Numbered from the stretch's first letter, positions 8,341 to 17,841 are shown. The stretch: 37,449 bases of DNA from Carboxylicivirga mesophila (GCF_018271975.1 NZ_JAGUCN010000039.1:1-37449), one strand, 5' to 3'. Translations and numbers: made by a program. The notes: generated by a model not told the origin, from the letters alone.

Positions 8341-8520
8341 TCTGGCAGGTCTTCTGACTTTCCCAACTTTTATCTCCTTCCCATTGAAATACATTCAACA
8401 GTGGATGTAGCATAAAAGCATGTGTCACAAAGTGACTTGGGATTACAGCAGCGGGTACTGTTCAGGATTTACACCTGATTCCCTTTCTAACAGCTATGAT
8501 GTAACTGTTATACCAAAATC
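8341..8520 (-). promoter_or_regulatory. Cobalamin riboswitch
   Basis: Read on the minus strand: GGGAATCAGGTGTAAATCC (about 8465-8483), the CAGTACCCGCTGCTGTAAT core (about 8444-8462), then GGGAAGG (about 8374-8384) and the B12-box segment AAGTCAGAAGACCTGCCAG (about 8342-8360). The order and spacing match the cobalamin riboswitch class. It lies about 150 bp upstream of the receptor ATG. Binding of a corrinoid should lower receptor expression; since no clear terminator follows the B12 box, control of translation is more likely. Confidence 0.95.
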
Positions 8521-8524
8521 GACG

Positions 8525-8532
8525 CGAAGATA
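8525..8532 (-). promoter_or_regulatory. Candidate -7 box of the riboswitch-receptor transcript
   Basis: TATCTTCG on the minus strand differs from TAnnTTTG at one base and lies just upstream of the riboswitch. The same TATCTTCG variant appears in the well-spaced tatC promoter. Confidence 0.45.
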
Positions 8533-8591
8533 TAAATGTTTAATTATATAAAAGTAGTGATGAACAAAAATATTGCAGATGCGGAACACTA

Positions 8592-10394
8592 CTAGTTTAA
8601 TAGGGGATGATTGTCAGCTATATTAAACCTATTTATAACCTCTTTTAATTTTATCGATTGTTCATTGATTTGATTAACCGTATTCGTCATTTGCTCTGAG
8701 GCCAATGCATTCTCCTGGGTAATATGGTTAATGTGCTGCAAGGTATTGGTAATTTGCTGCACACCATTGGATTGCTCGTTGCTGGCTAAGGCAATTTCTT
8801 CAATCCATCCGGCATTTTGTTTCACGTTGGGTATTAATTTAAACAAGCTTTCGGTGGTGAGAGTAGAGATTTCCAGACTGTCGTGTGCCATCGCAACAAT
8901 TTCACTGGCCGCCTCACGTGTGCGTTCAGCCAGTTTTTTTACTTCCTGCGCTACCACAGCAAAACCTTTGCCCTGTTCACCGGCCCTTGATGCCTCTACA
9001 GCCGCGTTTAATGCCAGTATATTGGTTTGGTTGGCTATCTCGGTAATTATTTTCACACGGGCGCTGATGCTCTTAACCGTTTCGTAGGATTGACCGGCCT
9101 TCCCTTTTACTTTTTCCAGTTCCGTACTCGTCTCGTTGGACGCTTTAAAGGTATTCTCTGAATTAAGTGAGTTTTGTTGGGCATTGGCGTTTATTTCTTC
9201 CATTGAGGTGGCAATCTCTTCAAAGGATGAGGCTTGCAATTGTGCACCGCTGGCCATAGTTCTGGAAGTGCTGTTTAATGCCGAACTGGTTTCATTGAGC
9301 TGCAATACCACTTCCGAAATATTTTTCAGTAATTGCTCCAGTGTTTCAACCATCACCACAAATGTACCCAATACGCCCGTGGCGTTATCTTTTATTTCCT
9401 GATTGATTGCTAAATCGCCCCTGGCCACCTGACTGGCAATACGAGCCACCACATAAGGCTCAGCACCCAGCATTTTACGCACACTGCGCAGTATAATAAT
9501 GCTGAATACCAGTACCAATGCTGCTCCAATGGTGATGAAGGCGATGACCCACCAGCGGTTATTGATTGTATTTCTGTTGAGCGCTGCCAACAGCAAGGTT
9601 TTAGATTGGTCAATGATGGGCTCCACTTGATGTACTTCCTCCCTAAGTTGTCCCAAAAGACCGCTTTTCTCATCTATCCCCAGCTCTATCTGTTTATTGA
9701 CCACACTTAAAAAAGTCGCTTGATAGTTATTCAAGAGAGTGGTTAGTTGCTGCCTGGTGGCAGCACCATAGTTCGAATGCTCAATGGTTTCGATGAACTG
9801 ACTGATATTAGCTTCGAACTTCTGTTTGTATTTTAAGTCGTTACGCAGCAGGAAGTCTTTTTCATGACGGCGCCCCATGAGCATGAACACCATCAACTCC
9901 TTATCATCATACATATCCAGAGAGCTTTCGACCTCATGAATGGCCTGCCGCATTTTACCTACTAACCCATAGTCTTTAAAACCTTTGGTAAGCGTTGTGT
10001 TAATGATTTGATTGAAGATATCGTTGTAATTACTTAAGTGAAATGCAATGGAATCCACTTTTTTCTGCATGTGATTGGACACAATGAAGGCATTTGATGA
10101 CAATTCATTACAGAGTTGTAGTGCTTGCTGCATATTCATTTCAAATGAACTGGCATATTTATTTTCTTGAGTGATGTAAAACTTTGGATCGCTAACAGCA
10201 CGGGCCAGGAAATCCTTTTCATTACGACGCATTTGCAGCATGAATGATTCCAGTTCGTAGATATGGTTTTCAATGAGGTTGTTGCGTTGAATACTTCGCA
10301 GTGAATAGTGGGTGTATAGACCTATAACACTGAAAGTAATAATGAGTAAGGTGGTTAGCAGCGCAAATCGAAAGCGCATGGTTCCTCGTTGCAT
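8592..10394 (-). CDS. Methyl-accepting chemotaxis protein with HBM-type sensor
   Basis: A 600-residue chemoreceptor. Membrane helix 1 is at about residues 8-27; the periplasmic part (about 30-280) holds two four-helix-like modules each with an R-R-x-E-K-D-F-L motif ([11 protein letters not shown] near 50 and [11 protein letters not shown] near 170), the mark of helical bimodular (HBM) sensors, which in known cases bind organic acids. Helix 2 is at about 283-303, then a HAMP segment (about 305-357) and a long coiled coil with the signalling tip [20 protein letters not shown] (about 465-485). It should signal through CheA/CheW, none of which is in this window. ATG 10394 or ATG 10379 (MRFRF, preceded by GAGGA) can start it. 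Confidence 0.92.
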   Translation of the reverse strand: MQRGTMRFRFALLTTLLIITFSVIGLYTHYSLRSIQRNNLIENHIYELESFMLQMRRNEKDFLARAVSDPKFYITQENKYASSFEMNMQQALQLCNELSSNAFIVSNHMQKKVDSIAFHLSNYNDIFNQIINTTLTKGFKDYGLVGKMRQAIHEVESSLDMYDDKELMVFMLMGRRHEKDFLLRNDLKYKQKFEANISQFIETIEHSNYGAATRQQLTTLLNNYQATFLSVVNKQIELGIDEKSGLLGQLREEVHQVEPIIDQSKTLLLAALNRNTINNRWWVIAFITIGAALVLVFSIIILRSVRKMLGAEPYVVARIASQVARGDLAINQEIKDNATGVLGTFVVMVETLEQLLKNISEVVLQLNETSSALNSTSRTMASGAQLQASSFEEIATSMEEINANAQQNSLNSENTFKASNETSTELEKVKGKAGQSYETVKSISARVKIITEIANQTNILALNAAVEASRAGEQGKGFAVVAQEVKKLAERTREAASEIVAMAHDSLEISTLTTESLFKLIPNVKQNAGWIEEIALASNEQSNGVQQITNTLQHINHITQENALASEQMTNTVNQINEQSIKLKEVINRFNIADNHPLLN

Positions 10395-10492
10395 GATGTT
10401 TGGTTTTAGTTTTCCCTTGTGTGTGTAAAATTACCTCGCCAAAACCCCGCTCATGTAAAGTAAAAGTTAAGATATTGATATGTTATTTATGC

Positions 10493-10525
10493 AAAAAAAA
10501 GAGGCTACCCATTGGGCAGCCTCAG
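10493..10525 (-). terminator. Intrinsic terminator after the PEPCK-like gene
   Basis: On the minus strand GAGGCTGCCC and GGGTAGCCTC form a stem with a short loop, followed by eight T. It lies about 35 bp past the stop codon of the large gene. Confidence 0.9.
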
Positions 10526-10560
10526 TTTGTTTGTGTATTGTAATGAATAACCTTACATGT

Positions 10561-13500
10561 TTAGCCTCTGTATATCACATCTGCACCAATAGTACCTTCC
10601 AGCTCTTTCAGGTAATCGGCTGAGGATGCTTTTGCTAACAACTCTTTAGCTTTTGCTATACGGCTGTCGATGTCTAAGTCAACTTTTATTTCTGCATTTT
10701 CTGGTTTAGCAGCAAACTTCTCCAGATAAGCGATTTGCTCAGTATGGAACTTCACATCCTTTTCTTGCTTCAGTTTTAAACGCTCTTTGTACCAATCGCT
10801 GTTGATAACATAGTCGCGGTCGAAGTATTTACGTAATTCAGGATCGCTTATTTCCTTGCCTTCATACTGACCGTAGGCCATAATGTGCAACAAGATTTTC
10901 AATGGAGGAACTGCCCCTTCAACACTACCTTCTTCGAAGTAGCGAAGAGCCACTTTTTGCTGAGCTTCCACAATGTTGTTGATACCGTCAACATAGTCAT
11001 CCATACCCTGTAATTCAGGTTTCAGCATTTGCTCGTTAAACACGGCTAATGGCTCATCAAACAGACGGTTCATACAGCGGAAGGCAAAGTTTTCGGTAAT
11101 ACGATATCCTAAGCGGCTGGCCAGTACTTTTTGTCCGTTATGCTCGAAGTCTTCCAGTTTTTCAAGAGAACCGTTCTCAATCAATAACTTCGGATCACGA
11201 TCTTCAGGAACCAAACGAGCCCAGATTTCAGGAATCAGGATAGAGATATCGTGGTCGAAACGGTTTTGTCCCACATATCCGGCAGCTGAACTGAAGCCTT
11301 GGTATTCAGTTAAGATGTACGACAGTAAAGCATTGTTCAAGTCGGTAGTTGGCACCAACATGTTGAAAGGGCCTTTAGTCAGTGCACCTTCAGTACCTGC
11401 ACCTGTTGTTGATGGCGATTTACCTGTTAAGCTACAGATAAAGTCCATAAATAATTCAGGTAACTCCTGGTAGTGAATTGGGTTGTATACCGCCAATGGA
11501 CGAATGCCATTCGCCTTATCTGCAGGGTTATTACGGCGTCCTGGTAATACGGCATTCACAACATCAATCACAGGTTCCTCTGACTTGATTTTGCGGTGTA
11601 AACGCACACCTATTTCGCCAAGGTAGTTATCAATGATATCGTCTTTAAAGATGTTGCGTTCCAGGTAACGTGGGTTATTAGTAGGTTCTCCGTCAACGAT
11701 ACGAGTGTGAGAAGGCACTACGAAATAACCGTCTTTGTCGCTGTTGATTACTTTCATCAACAGGTCTTTAACCGGCTGCGTATATTTGTCAAAATTAATA
11801 GCATCTTCATACAAGGCAATTGCATCCTTTTTAGTTAAAGGCTCGTAATTGGTTAGGAATGTACCATCAGTTACGATATCACGCTCAGCACCTTTGTCGT
11901 ATCCACGAATAATGGCCTCATCAGGACGCTGGAACAAGTGGCTTTCGCAGTTGGTAACAACTTTGTAGCTCTTGTTTTTATATTCAGCATTTAAGTTGCT
12001 TAGCTGGCTGGCTGGCAACACAATAGATGCTGAGATATCATCTTCCATCTGAATCTTTTGGCTAGGCACAAAGTCAGAGCGCAGTTTATGCAGCAGCCAG
12101 TTGCCATCTTCATTAAATCCAATACGAACATAACTTGCTGTTACCTTATTGTTTTTGTATTGAAGAGTAGTTCCTTCGCGTCCATTGATAAATTCAACAG
12201 ACATGTAGTCTTTCCAGTTTCCTTTTTCACTTTCGTTGCGATACAGGCGCTTGATAAATAATACCAAAGAGCGGATGTGTGAAGGAATACTGTTTAAGAA
12301 TGCATTGTATTCATCGCTGTATGAGTCAGATGGTGTCAGAAGCTTAACGGCTGAACCAAGTGTACGTTTTGGGCTCAGGAACGGACGTGATGGATCAGCA
12401 TCCGGACGTACCTGCTTCCAGCGGTTAGAGAAATCGTAATTGATAATTTCATCTGCTGCAGTAAAATCTTTCTCCAAGTCAACGATGTTAAACGTACCAT
12501 ATTGGATAGCATTCTGCATTGATTTAGAAATCTCTGATTTACCACCACCTGATACAGTACAGGGCTTGTGACAGAATACACCTTCAGGCTGTGTATTAAC
12601 GATGCGCCACATTGGCTGTGTCGGGTGTTTAGCTAACTGAAACTTATGCCCTGAAGGGTGAATGTATATCTTCTCAGGAGATAAATGTAATGATTGCTCT
12701 TTGCCATCCTTGGTCCAGCGTACTTTGCTGTTGTCGATATCAATATCCGCATGCTCCTGGATATATACCATTTCTGGGAACTTCTTATCCACAGCATACC
12801 CCTCAGGATATACCGTTACACGGTCACCAAGTAAAGCCATGGCTTCATCAAAAGCATATGAGTTCTTCAGCTTAGCCGAGAAAATTTCGCCAAATACGCT
12901 GTCGCTCATAATACCACGTGGGTATGCAATTGCCCCACCAGCGTGCTCTTCTTCCACCAAGCCAATCATGTTGGCTGAGTAGCTGATTTGCGTTTTAATT
13001 TCTTTTTTAGAGTATCCGTAATAGTTATCAGCAATTAAAGTAACAACTACGCCTCTGTCGTCACGACAGGTGATTTTGAACGCACCACCGTCGTTGTATA
13101 GTTCGTTTTCATCTTTCCAGCACATGCCATCGTTGCGCTGACGTTCAGTTGCATCGTCGTAATGAGGAAGACCAATGTCTTTCTTCTTTAGCTTTGTTAA
13201 TTGTGGCGCAAGGATAATACAGCCTGTTGTACCGGTCCAATGATCAATATCAAGAGCTGCATCATTTTCTGCCAGGTTGTGGTCGCCTGCATTGCCAAAA
13301 ATGTTTTCAACAAAGTCAAGGTTACTCACTAATGTACCTGGGGCAAAGAAGCGTACTTCCATGCTTTTTTCTGCAATTACTCCTGGTACTTCAGGACAAA
13401 CCACAGGGCGAAGAAGTAATGAAACCATTGTTTTAGCCTTCTCCTTCTGTGTCGAAGTGAAAGGCAGTATGTTCATATCATCCGATGGATTCACGGCTGC

Positions 13501-14037
13501 TTTCAGCATGTGTGCAAAAGCAATTTTTGGTACTTCTTTTTTATCTAAAGGAACCGGCAAACCACCTTCAACAATGTGGAAAGTTCCTTTGGTAGTACGT
13601 TTATCTTTATCAGGATTATTTAATATACCCTGCTTAAGGCGGTAAGAACTTACCAGGTCACTCTTAAATTCATTAGCATCAGGAGGCAAGCTCACCTCAC
13701 GTGCTAAACCTTTTTGGTTGAGAACGAATGTTTTATTTGGTAAGCGATACTCTGAGTTGTCAAAGTCAACATCGCTTAAATAGCTGTTCAAAAAGTTCTG
13801 AATACGCGTATCAGCTGGCGACAGATGATCTGATAACAAACGTGATTTCTCTTTGAAACTATTAATAAGCCCTTCGGTTAAAGAAAGAAACTTAGAATTA
13901 GAGTATTTGGTGTCGGCGTCACATGCATCATAGTATAAAGGCTGACCTATTGAAGCCAGTTGCAGGTTGATGTACTGAATCATGTCCTTGCGATCCTTTT
14001 TACTAGGTTTCTGCTTTTTTAGCATATCATCTTTCAT
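10561..14037 (-). CDS. Probable pyrophosphate-dependent PEP carboxykinase
   Basis: An 1158-residue protein, about twice the length of ATP- or GTP-PEPCK and in the range known for PPi-type PEPCK, which interconverts oxaloacetate + PPi and PEP + phosphate + CO2. Seen: YYGYSKKE with Lys344-Lys345, then EEEHAGG with His365. Lys345 to His365 is 20 residues, the same as Lys244 to His264, the Mn ligands of GTP-PEPCK. A P-loop-like SGGGKSEIS follows at 496-504. From family knowledge I connect the KKEIKTQISYSAN...EEEHAGG and GGGKSEISK segments with the PPi-type/large PEPCK group; this is recall, not a search. The protein looks cytosolic. Monocistronic, with a good terminator. If not PPi-PEPCK it is a related large PEPCK-fold protein. 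Confidence 0.65.
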   Translation of the reverse strand: MKDDMLKKQKPSKKDRKDMIQYINLQLASIGQPLYYDACDADTKYSNSKFLSLTEGLINSFKEKSRLLSDHLSPADTRIQNFLNSYLSDVDFDNSEYRLPNKTFVLNQKGLAREVSLPPDANEFKSDLVSSYRLKQGILNNPDKDKRTTKGTFHIVEGGLPVPLDKKEVPKIAFAHMLKAAVNPSDDMNILPFTSTQKEKAKTMVSLLLRPVVCPEVPGVIAEKSMEVRFFAPGTLVSNLDFVENIFGNAGDHNLAENDAALDIDHWTGTTGCIILAPQLTKLKKKDIGLPHYDDATERQRNDGMCWKDENELYNDGGAFKITCRDDRGVVVTLIADNYYGYSKKEIKTQISYSANMIGLVEEEHAGGAIAYPRGIMSDSVFGEIFSAKLKNSYAFDEAMALLGDRVTVYPEGYAVDKKFPEMVYIQEHADIDIDNSKVRWTKDGKEQSLHLSPEKIYIHPSGHKFQLAKHPTQPMWRIVNTQPEGVFCHKPCTVSGGGKSEISKSMQNAIQYGTFNIVDLEKDFTAADEIINYDFSNRWKQVRPDADPSRPFLSPKRTLGSAVKLLTPSDSYSDEYNAFLNSIPSHIRSLVLFIKRLYRNESEKGNWKDYMSVEFINGREGTTLQYKNNKVTASYVRIGFNEDGNWLLHKLRSDFVPSQKIQMEDDISASIVLPASQLSNLNAEYKNKSYKVVTNCESHLFQRPDEAIIRGYDKGAERDIVTDGTFLTNYEPLTKKDAIALYEDAINFDKYTQPVKDLLMKVINSDKDGYFVVPSHTRIVDGEPTNNPRYLERNIFKDDIIDNYLGEIGVRLHRKIKSEEPVIDVVNAVLPGRRNNPADKANGIRPLAVYNPIHYQELPELFMDFICSLTGKSPSTTGAGTEGALTKGPFNMLVPTTDLNNALLSYILTEYQGFSSAAGYVGQNRFDHDISILIPEIWARLVPEDRDPKLLIENGSLEKLEDFEHNGQKVLASRLGYRITENFAFRCMNRLFDEPLAVFNEQMLKPELQGMDDYVDGINNIVEAQQKVALRYFEEGSVEGAVPPLKILLHIMAYGQYEGKEISDPELRKYFDRDYVINSDWYKERLKLKQEKDVKFHTEQIAYLEKFAAKPENAEIKVDLDIDSRIAKAKELLAKASSADYLKELEGTIGADVIYRG

Positions 14038-14069
14038 TTTGGTACGCGTTTTAAGTTATGAATGTGCAG

Positions 14070-14077
14070 CAAATTTA
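14070..14077 (-). promoter_or_regulatory. Candidate -7 box of the PEPCK-like gene
   Basis: TAAATTTG on the minus strand matches TAnnTTTG exactly, 33 bp upstream of the ATG. No TTTG at the best spacing is seen (one lies 24 bp upstream). Confidence 0.4.
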
Positions 14078-14113
14078 AAAAAATACATTACGATTTAATA
14101 ACAAATTAGCAGT

Positions 14114-14136
14114 TTTAGAATGTTAATTATTCTAAA
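14114..14136. promoter_or_regulatory. Perfect 8-bp inverted repeat upstream of the PEPCK-like gene
   Basis: TTTAGAAT and ATTCTAAA are separated by 7 bp, about 40 bp upstream of the candidate -7 box. The spacing suits a dimeric activator site. The rest of the 431-bp gap 14038-14468 shows no gene; TACGCGT occurs twice (14043 and about 14250) without obvious meaning. Confidence 0.4.
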
Positions 14137-14436
14137 TTATTTCAATAAATAATAAACATGCAACATAATATATTGATTGAATTTTTATGCTAATTTTGGA
14201 ATTAGACAACTGTGGTAAGTGAAATGGTACTTGGTTGTCGGGTGCTAAAGTACGCGTAAACAAATTATTAGTGTTTGGGTTGATGTGTGGGTAAAAGTGA
14301 GTCGAGATTGACTGGTAGGTGGCCGTTCGAAGAGGTGGTGTTGAAATGTATCGCTAAAATGGCCTTTATGGCTTACGATTTAAAAATATAAGAAGCAAAT
14401 AGTGATAATTTGAAAATCGGATAGTAATTATAGGGG

Positions 14437-14462
14437 AGGAACCTCGTTAAATAGAGGTTCCT
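14437..14462 (-). terminator. Hairpin after recQ
   Basis: AGGAACCTC and GAGGTTCCT form a 9-bp stem with an 8-base loop just after the recQ stop. The T-run on the minus strand is poor, so termination may be partial. Confidence 0.6.
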
Positions 14463-14468
14463 TTAATG

Positions 14469-16646
14469 TTAATTGCCAACTTCTGAAATAAACTTAATAC
14501 GTACGATTCGAACGTCTTCTTCGGAATATTGATCCTCGCCGAGTTCTTCTAAAGCGGCTTGTATATCATCTGTTTCGGCATCTTCCTTGAAATAGTAGAA
14601 TATATCATCTCTGTGATCCTCATCCATCACCTGATCGATGTAATAGTCAATGTTGACACGTGTGCCGGAATATACGATTGATTCCAATTCTTTAATCAGT
14701 TCTTCCATTTCCATGCCTTTGGAGGCAGCAATGTCGTCTAGAGGCATTTGTCTGTCAATGCCTTGTATAATGGCAATTTTGTTTTTCGATTTGTTAGCAA
14801 CGGATTTCACGACCAAGTCCATTGGGCGCTCCAGTTCGTTTTCTTCAACATGCTTGGCAATCAGTTTCACAAATTCTTTCCCAAAGCGAGATGCCTTGCC
14901 AGTTCCAACGCCCGGAATATTTTGTAATTCCTCAATGGTAATGGGGTAATAGGTTGACATGGCTTCCAGAGAAGGATCCTGGAAAATAACAAATGGCGGC
15001 AAGCTGAGTTTCTTCGAGAGGTCTTTTCGAAGATCTTTCAGCATATTAAACAGATTCGTATCAACAGCTGCTGTGCCGCCTGTGTTGGTTTCTTCTTCCA
15101 CAACGTCAAAGTCGTGATCCTTGGTCATCATCACCGAATGAGGGTGCTTCAGGAATTCATGGCCCGCTTTACTGATGCGTAGCAAGCCATATGATTCAAT
15201 ATCTTTTATAATCAGTCCTTTGACCAATGATTGTCGTATGACAGCATTCCAGTGCTTATCATCATATTCATCACCAGATCCAAAAACATCCAGTTCGTGG
15301 TGTTTGTATGATTTAATGGCGGTGTTGGCATTGCCGGTTAATACGTTAATAATATGATCTGATTTGAAGCGTTCTTTGAGGAGTTGAACCATATTTAGCA
15401 GTTTAACAATGCTTTCTTTGGCTTCAAATTCTTCTTTTGGATTGACACAGTTATCACAGGTTTCGCAATCTTTCACTTCATATTTCTCACCAAAATAGTG
15501 CAGGAGTGTTTTCCTGCGGCAGATGGATGATTCGGCATAGGCAACTGTTTCTAATAGTAGCTGTTTGCCAATCTCTTGTTCGGCCAATGGTTTGCCTTGC
15601 ATAAATTTCTCCAGCTTCTGTATGTCTTTGTAGCTGTAAAAAGCAATGCATCGACCTTCGCCACCATCGCGTCCGGCACGACCTGTTTCTTGATAGTAGC
15701 CTTCCAGACTTTTGGGTATATCGTAGTGAATCACCAACCGCACATCAGGTTTATCAATGCCCATTCCAAATGCAATAGTGGCTACAATCACATCTGTTTC
15801 TTCCATCAGAAACTGATCCTGATTTTTTGCACGGGTAGAAGCATCCATACCTGCATGGTAAGGCAGGGCTTTAATGCCATTTACCACCAGTGTCTCAGCA
15901 AGTTCTTCCACCTTCTTGCGGCTGAGGCAATAAATGATGGATGATTTGCCCGTATAGTTTTTAAGTATCTTAATTATTTCCTTGGAAGTATGCATTTTGG
16001 GGCGTACCTCGTAATAAAGGTTTGGCCTGTTAAATGATGATTTGAATACCATGGCATTGAGCATGCCAAGATTTTTCTGAATGTCGTGCTGCACTTTTGG
16101 TGTGGCAGTTGCAGTCAGAGCAATCACAGGTGAATCACCTATTTCACTGATTATTGGCCGTATGCGTCGGTACTCAGGCCTGAAATCGTGGCCCCACTCT
16201 GATATACAGTGAGCTTCGTCTACGGCGTAGAAAGAGATTTTAACCTGTTTCAGAAATTCAATATTTTCTTCTTTAGTAAGTGACTCGGGTGCAACGTAAA
16301 GCAGCTTGGTCTTGCCGTCCAGAATATCTTCCTTTACCTTATTGATTGCTGTTTTGGTCAGTGACGAGTTTAGAAAGTGTGCAATACCATCATCCTCACT
16401 GAAATTGCGCATTGCATCCACCTGGTTTTTCATCAACGCAATAAGTGGTGAAATTACGATAGCAGTACCTTCCAGCATAAGAGCCGGGAGTTGATAGCAT
16501 AGCGATTTACCACCTCCTGTTGGCATTAAAACGAACGTGTCATTCCCTTTTAAAACATTGTTGATGACCTCCTCTTGATTCCCCTTGAAGGTATCAAACC
16601 CAAAATGCTTTTTTAATGAAGCATTTAGATCTACCTGCTTTGCCAT
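14469..16646 (-). CDS. recQ: ATP-dependent DNA helicase RecQ
   Basis: A 725-residue 3'-5' superfamily 2 helicase for recombination and fork repair. Motif I PTGGGKS is at residues 42-48, DEAH at 143-146 followed by CISEWGHDFRPEYRRI (RecQ aromatic-rich loop region), and motif VI is QETGRAGRDG (about 325-335). A RecQ zinc site follows with cysteines in SICRRKTL and KDCETCDNC (about 370-400), then a winged helix, then an HRDC domain (about 525-605; the IPGVGTGKASRFG part is clear). About 100 further C-terminal residues are acidic and are typical of the longer Bacteroidota RecQ form. The gene is divergent from tatC, with a TATTTTTG box at 16723-16730. Confidence 0.95.
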   Translation of the reverse strand: MAKQVDLNASLKKHFGFDTFKGNQEEVINNVLKGNDTFVLMPTGGGKSLCYQLPALMLEGTAIVISPLIALMKNQVDAMRNFSEDDGIAHFLNSSLTKTAINKVKEDILDGKTKLLYVAPESLTKEENIEFLKQVKISFYAVDEAHCISEWGHDFRPEYRRIRPIISEIGDSPVIALTATATPKVQHDIQKNLGMLNAMVFKSSFNRPNLYYEVRPKMHTSKEIIKILKNYTGKSSIIYCLSRKKVEELAETLVVNGIKALPYHAGMDASTRAKNQDQFLMEETDVIVATIAFGMGIDKPDVRLVIHYDIPKSLEGYYQETGRAGRDGGEGRCIAFYSYKDIQKLEKFMQGKPLAEQEIGKQLLLETVAYAESSICRRKTLLHYFGEKYEVKDCETCDNCVNPKEEFEAKESIVKLLNMVQLLKERFKSDHIINVLTGNANTAIKSYKHHELDVFGSGDEYDDKHWNAVIRQSLVKGLIIKDIESYGLLRISKAGHEFLKHPHSVMMTKDHDFDVVEEETNTGGTAAVDTNLFNMLKDLRKDLSKKLSLPPFVIFQDPSLEAMSTYYPITIEELQNIPGVGTGKASRFGKEFVKLIAKHVEENELERPMDLVVKSVANKSKNKIAIIQGIDRQMPLDDIAASKGMEMEELIKELESIVYSGTRVNIDYYIDQVMDEDHRDDIFYYFKEDAETDDIQAALEELGEDQYSEEDVRIVRIKFISEVGN

Positions 16647-16722
16647 AACAAATTCCCTATTTCATTACTGCCTAGTTTTTATATTTAAGCAGTAGTTGTT
16701 ATCCTCGATTATAAGCTTGCAA

Positions 16723-16730
16723 CAAAAATA
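16723..16730 (-). promoter_or_regulatory. Candidate -7 box of recQ
   Basis: TATTTTTG on the minus strand matches TAnnTTTG, about 77 bp upstream of the recQ ATG. No good -33 element is seen. Confidence 0.4.
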
Positions 16731-16851
16731 AGATAACCTTTTGATATTCCTCATTACAGAAGTAGTATATACTTTGTTCCCTTTTAAGGCCGGATGATGC
16801 GTTGTGAGCTTATCCGTAATTTTGGTTGCAATGTTGAATGAAGTTAGATAA

Positions 16852-16870
16852 TATCTTTGGTATAACCAAA
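16852..16870 (+). promoter_or_regulatory. Second -7 box and overlapping inverted repeat upstream of tatC
   Basis: TATCTTTG (16852-16859) overlaps TTTGGTATAACCAAA (16856-16870), a perfect 6-bp inverted repeat with a 3-bp centre. It sits just upstream of the main tatC promoter and could be an operator or an additional promoter. Confidence 0.35.
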
Positions 16871-16873
16871 AAG

Positions 16874-16904
16874 TTTGTGTTTAAGAATAGGTATGTTATC
16901 TTCG
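16874..16904 (+). promoter_or_regulatory. Promoter of tatC-lptB
   Basis: TTTG (16874-16877) is followed after exactly 19 bp by TATCTTCG (16897-16904). Spacing equals the Bacteroidota optimum; the -7 box has one mismatch. The predicted leader is about 105 bases. The remaining part of the 370-bp gap 16647-17016 shows only the recQ promoter region. Confidence 0.65.
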
Positions 16905-17016
16905 CATGAAGCGGGTTAAGGCAGGGTTGGGAGTGTTGCTTTAAAGATTTTTAACACTTTACTTGGGATTGAACATCTACTTTTGCCCACGGTAAGTATT
17001 TTTAATAATTAGTTGC

Positions 17017-17838
17017 ATGTCGGAAGAAACCAATAGAGAGATGTCATTTTTGGAGCACCTGGAGGTGTTGCGGTGGCATATTGTCAGGGCCTTTGCCAGT
17101 GTTTTGATTTTTGCCATTCTGGCTTTTGTGTTTAAAGGCTTTGTTTTTGACACGGTTATTCTCGCACCGGCTAATCCTGAGTTTTTTACTAATGCCCTGC
17201 TTTGTCGTCTGGCTTCATTGCTTGACATGCCTTTGTTGTGTATCAATCAAATTCCGCTAAGTTTTCAGAATATAAATATGTCTGGGCAGTTTACGACGCA
17301 TATCTGGGTGTCGTTTGTAGCAGGTATAGTTGTGGCATTTCCGTATATTTTCTGGGAATTCTGGCGATTTGTTAAGCCTGCGTTGTATCAGAATGAGATT
17401 AGTAACTCGCGCGGAGCTATCTTTTTTGCATCTACCTTATTTACCATCGGTATTTTATTTGCTTACTATATAATATGTCCTTTATCGGTTCATTTTTTAG
17501 GAACTTATCAGGTAAGTGATAAGGTTGAGAATATTGTCAATCTGGGTTCTTATATAAGTACCATTACTTCAATTGTACTGGCAGGCGGCATTATCTTTGA
17601 GTTGCCTATTTTTATTTATTTCCTGGCAAAAGTCGGTTTGGTTACTTCCGGTTTTTTAATAAAGTACCGAAAGCACTCAATTGTTGTGGCCCTGTTATTG
17701 GCTGCTGTTATTACACCACCTGATGTTATTAGTCAGTTGCTGGTGTGTTTCCCACTAATTATATTGTATGAGTCGGGAATTATTATTGCAAAAAGACTGG
17801 AGAAGAAAAGGCGGGTCGATACACTTGTAAATGCTTAA
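17017..17838 (+). CDS. tatC: Twin-arginine translocase subunit TatC
   Basis: A 273-residue inner-membrane protein, the receptor for twin-arginine signal peptides that exports folded proteins with TatA. N-terminal MSFLEHLEVLRWHIVRA contains the conserved E-H-L-x-x-L-R. Six hydrophobic segments are visible. The first-periplasmic/second-helix signature FPYIFWEFWRFVKPALYQNE (about 109-128) and the late TPPDVISQLLVCFPLIILYE (about 228-247) are typical. The ATG at 17017 places the LEHLE motif at the usual distance. lptB starts 3 bp after its stop, so the two are cotranscribed. No tatA gene is nearby. Confidence 0.97.
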   Translation: MSEETNREMSFLEHLEVLRWHIVRAFASVLIFAILAFVFKGFVFDTVILAPANPEFFTNALLCRLASLLDMPLLCINQIPLSFQNINMSGQFTTHIWVSFVAGIVVAFPYIFWEFWRFVKPALYQNEISNSRGAIFFASTLFTIGILFAYYIICPLSVHFLGTYQVSDKVENIVNLGSYISTITSIVLAGGIIFELPIFIYFLAKVGLVTSGFLIKYRKHSIVVALLLAAVITPPDVISQLLVCFPLIILYESGIIIAKRLEKKRRVDTLVNA

Positions 17839-17841
17839 GCT

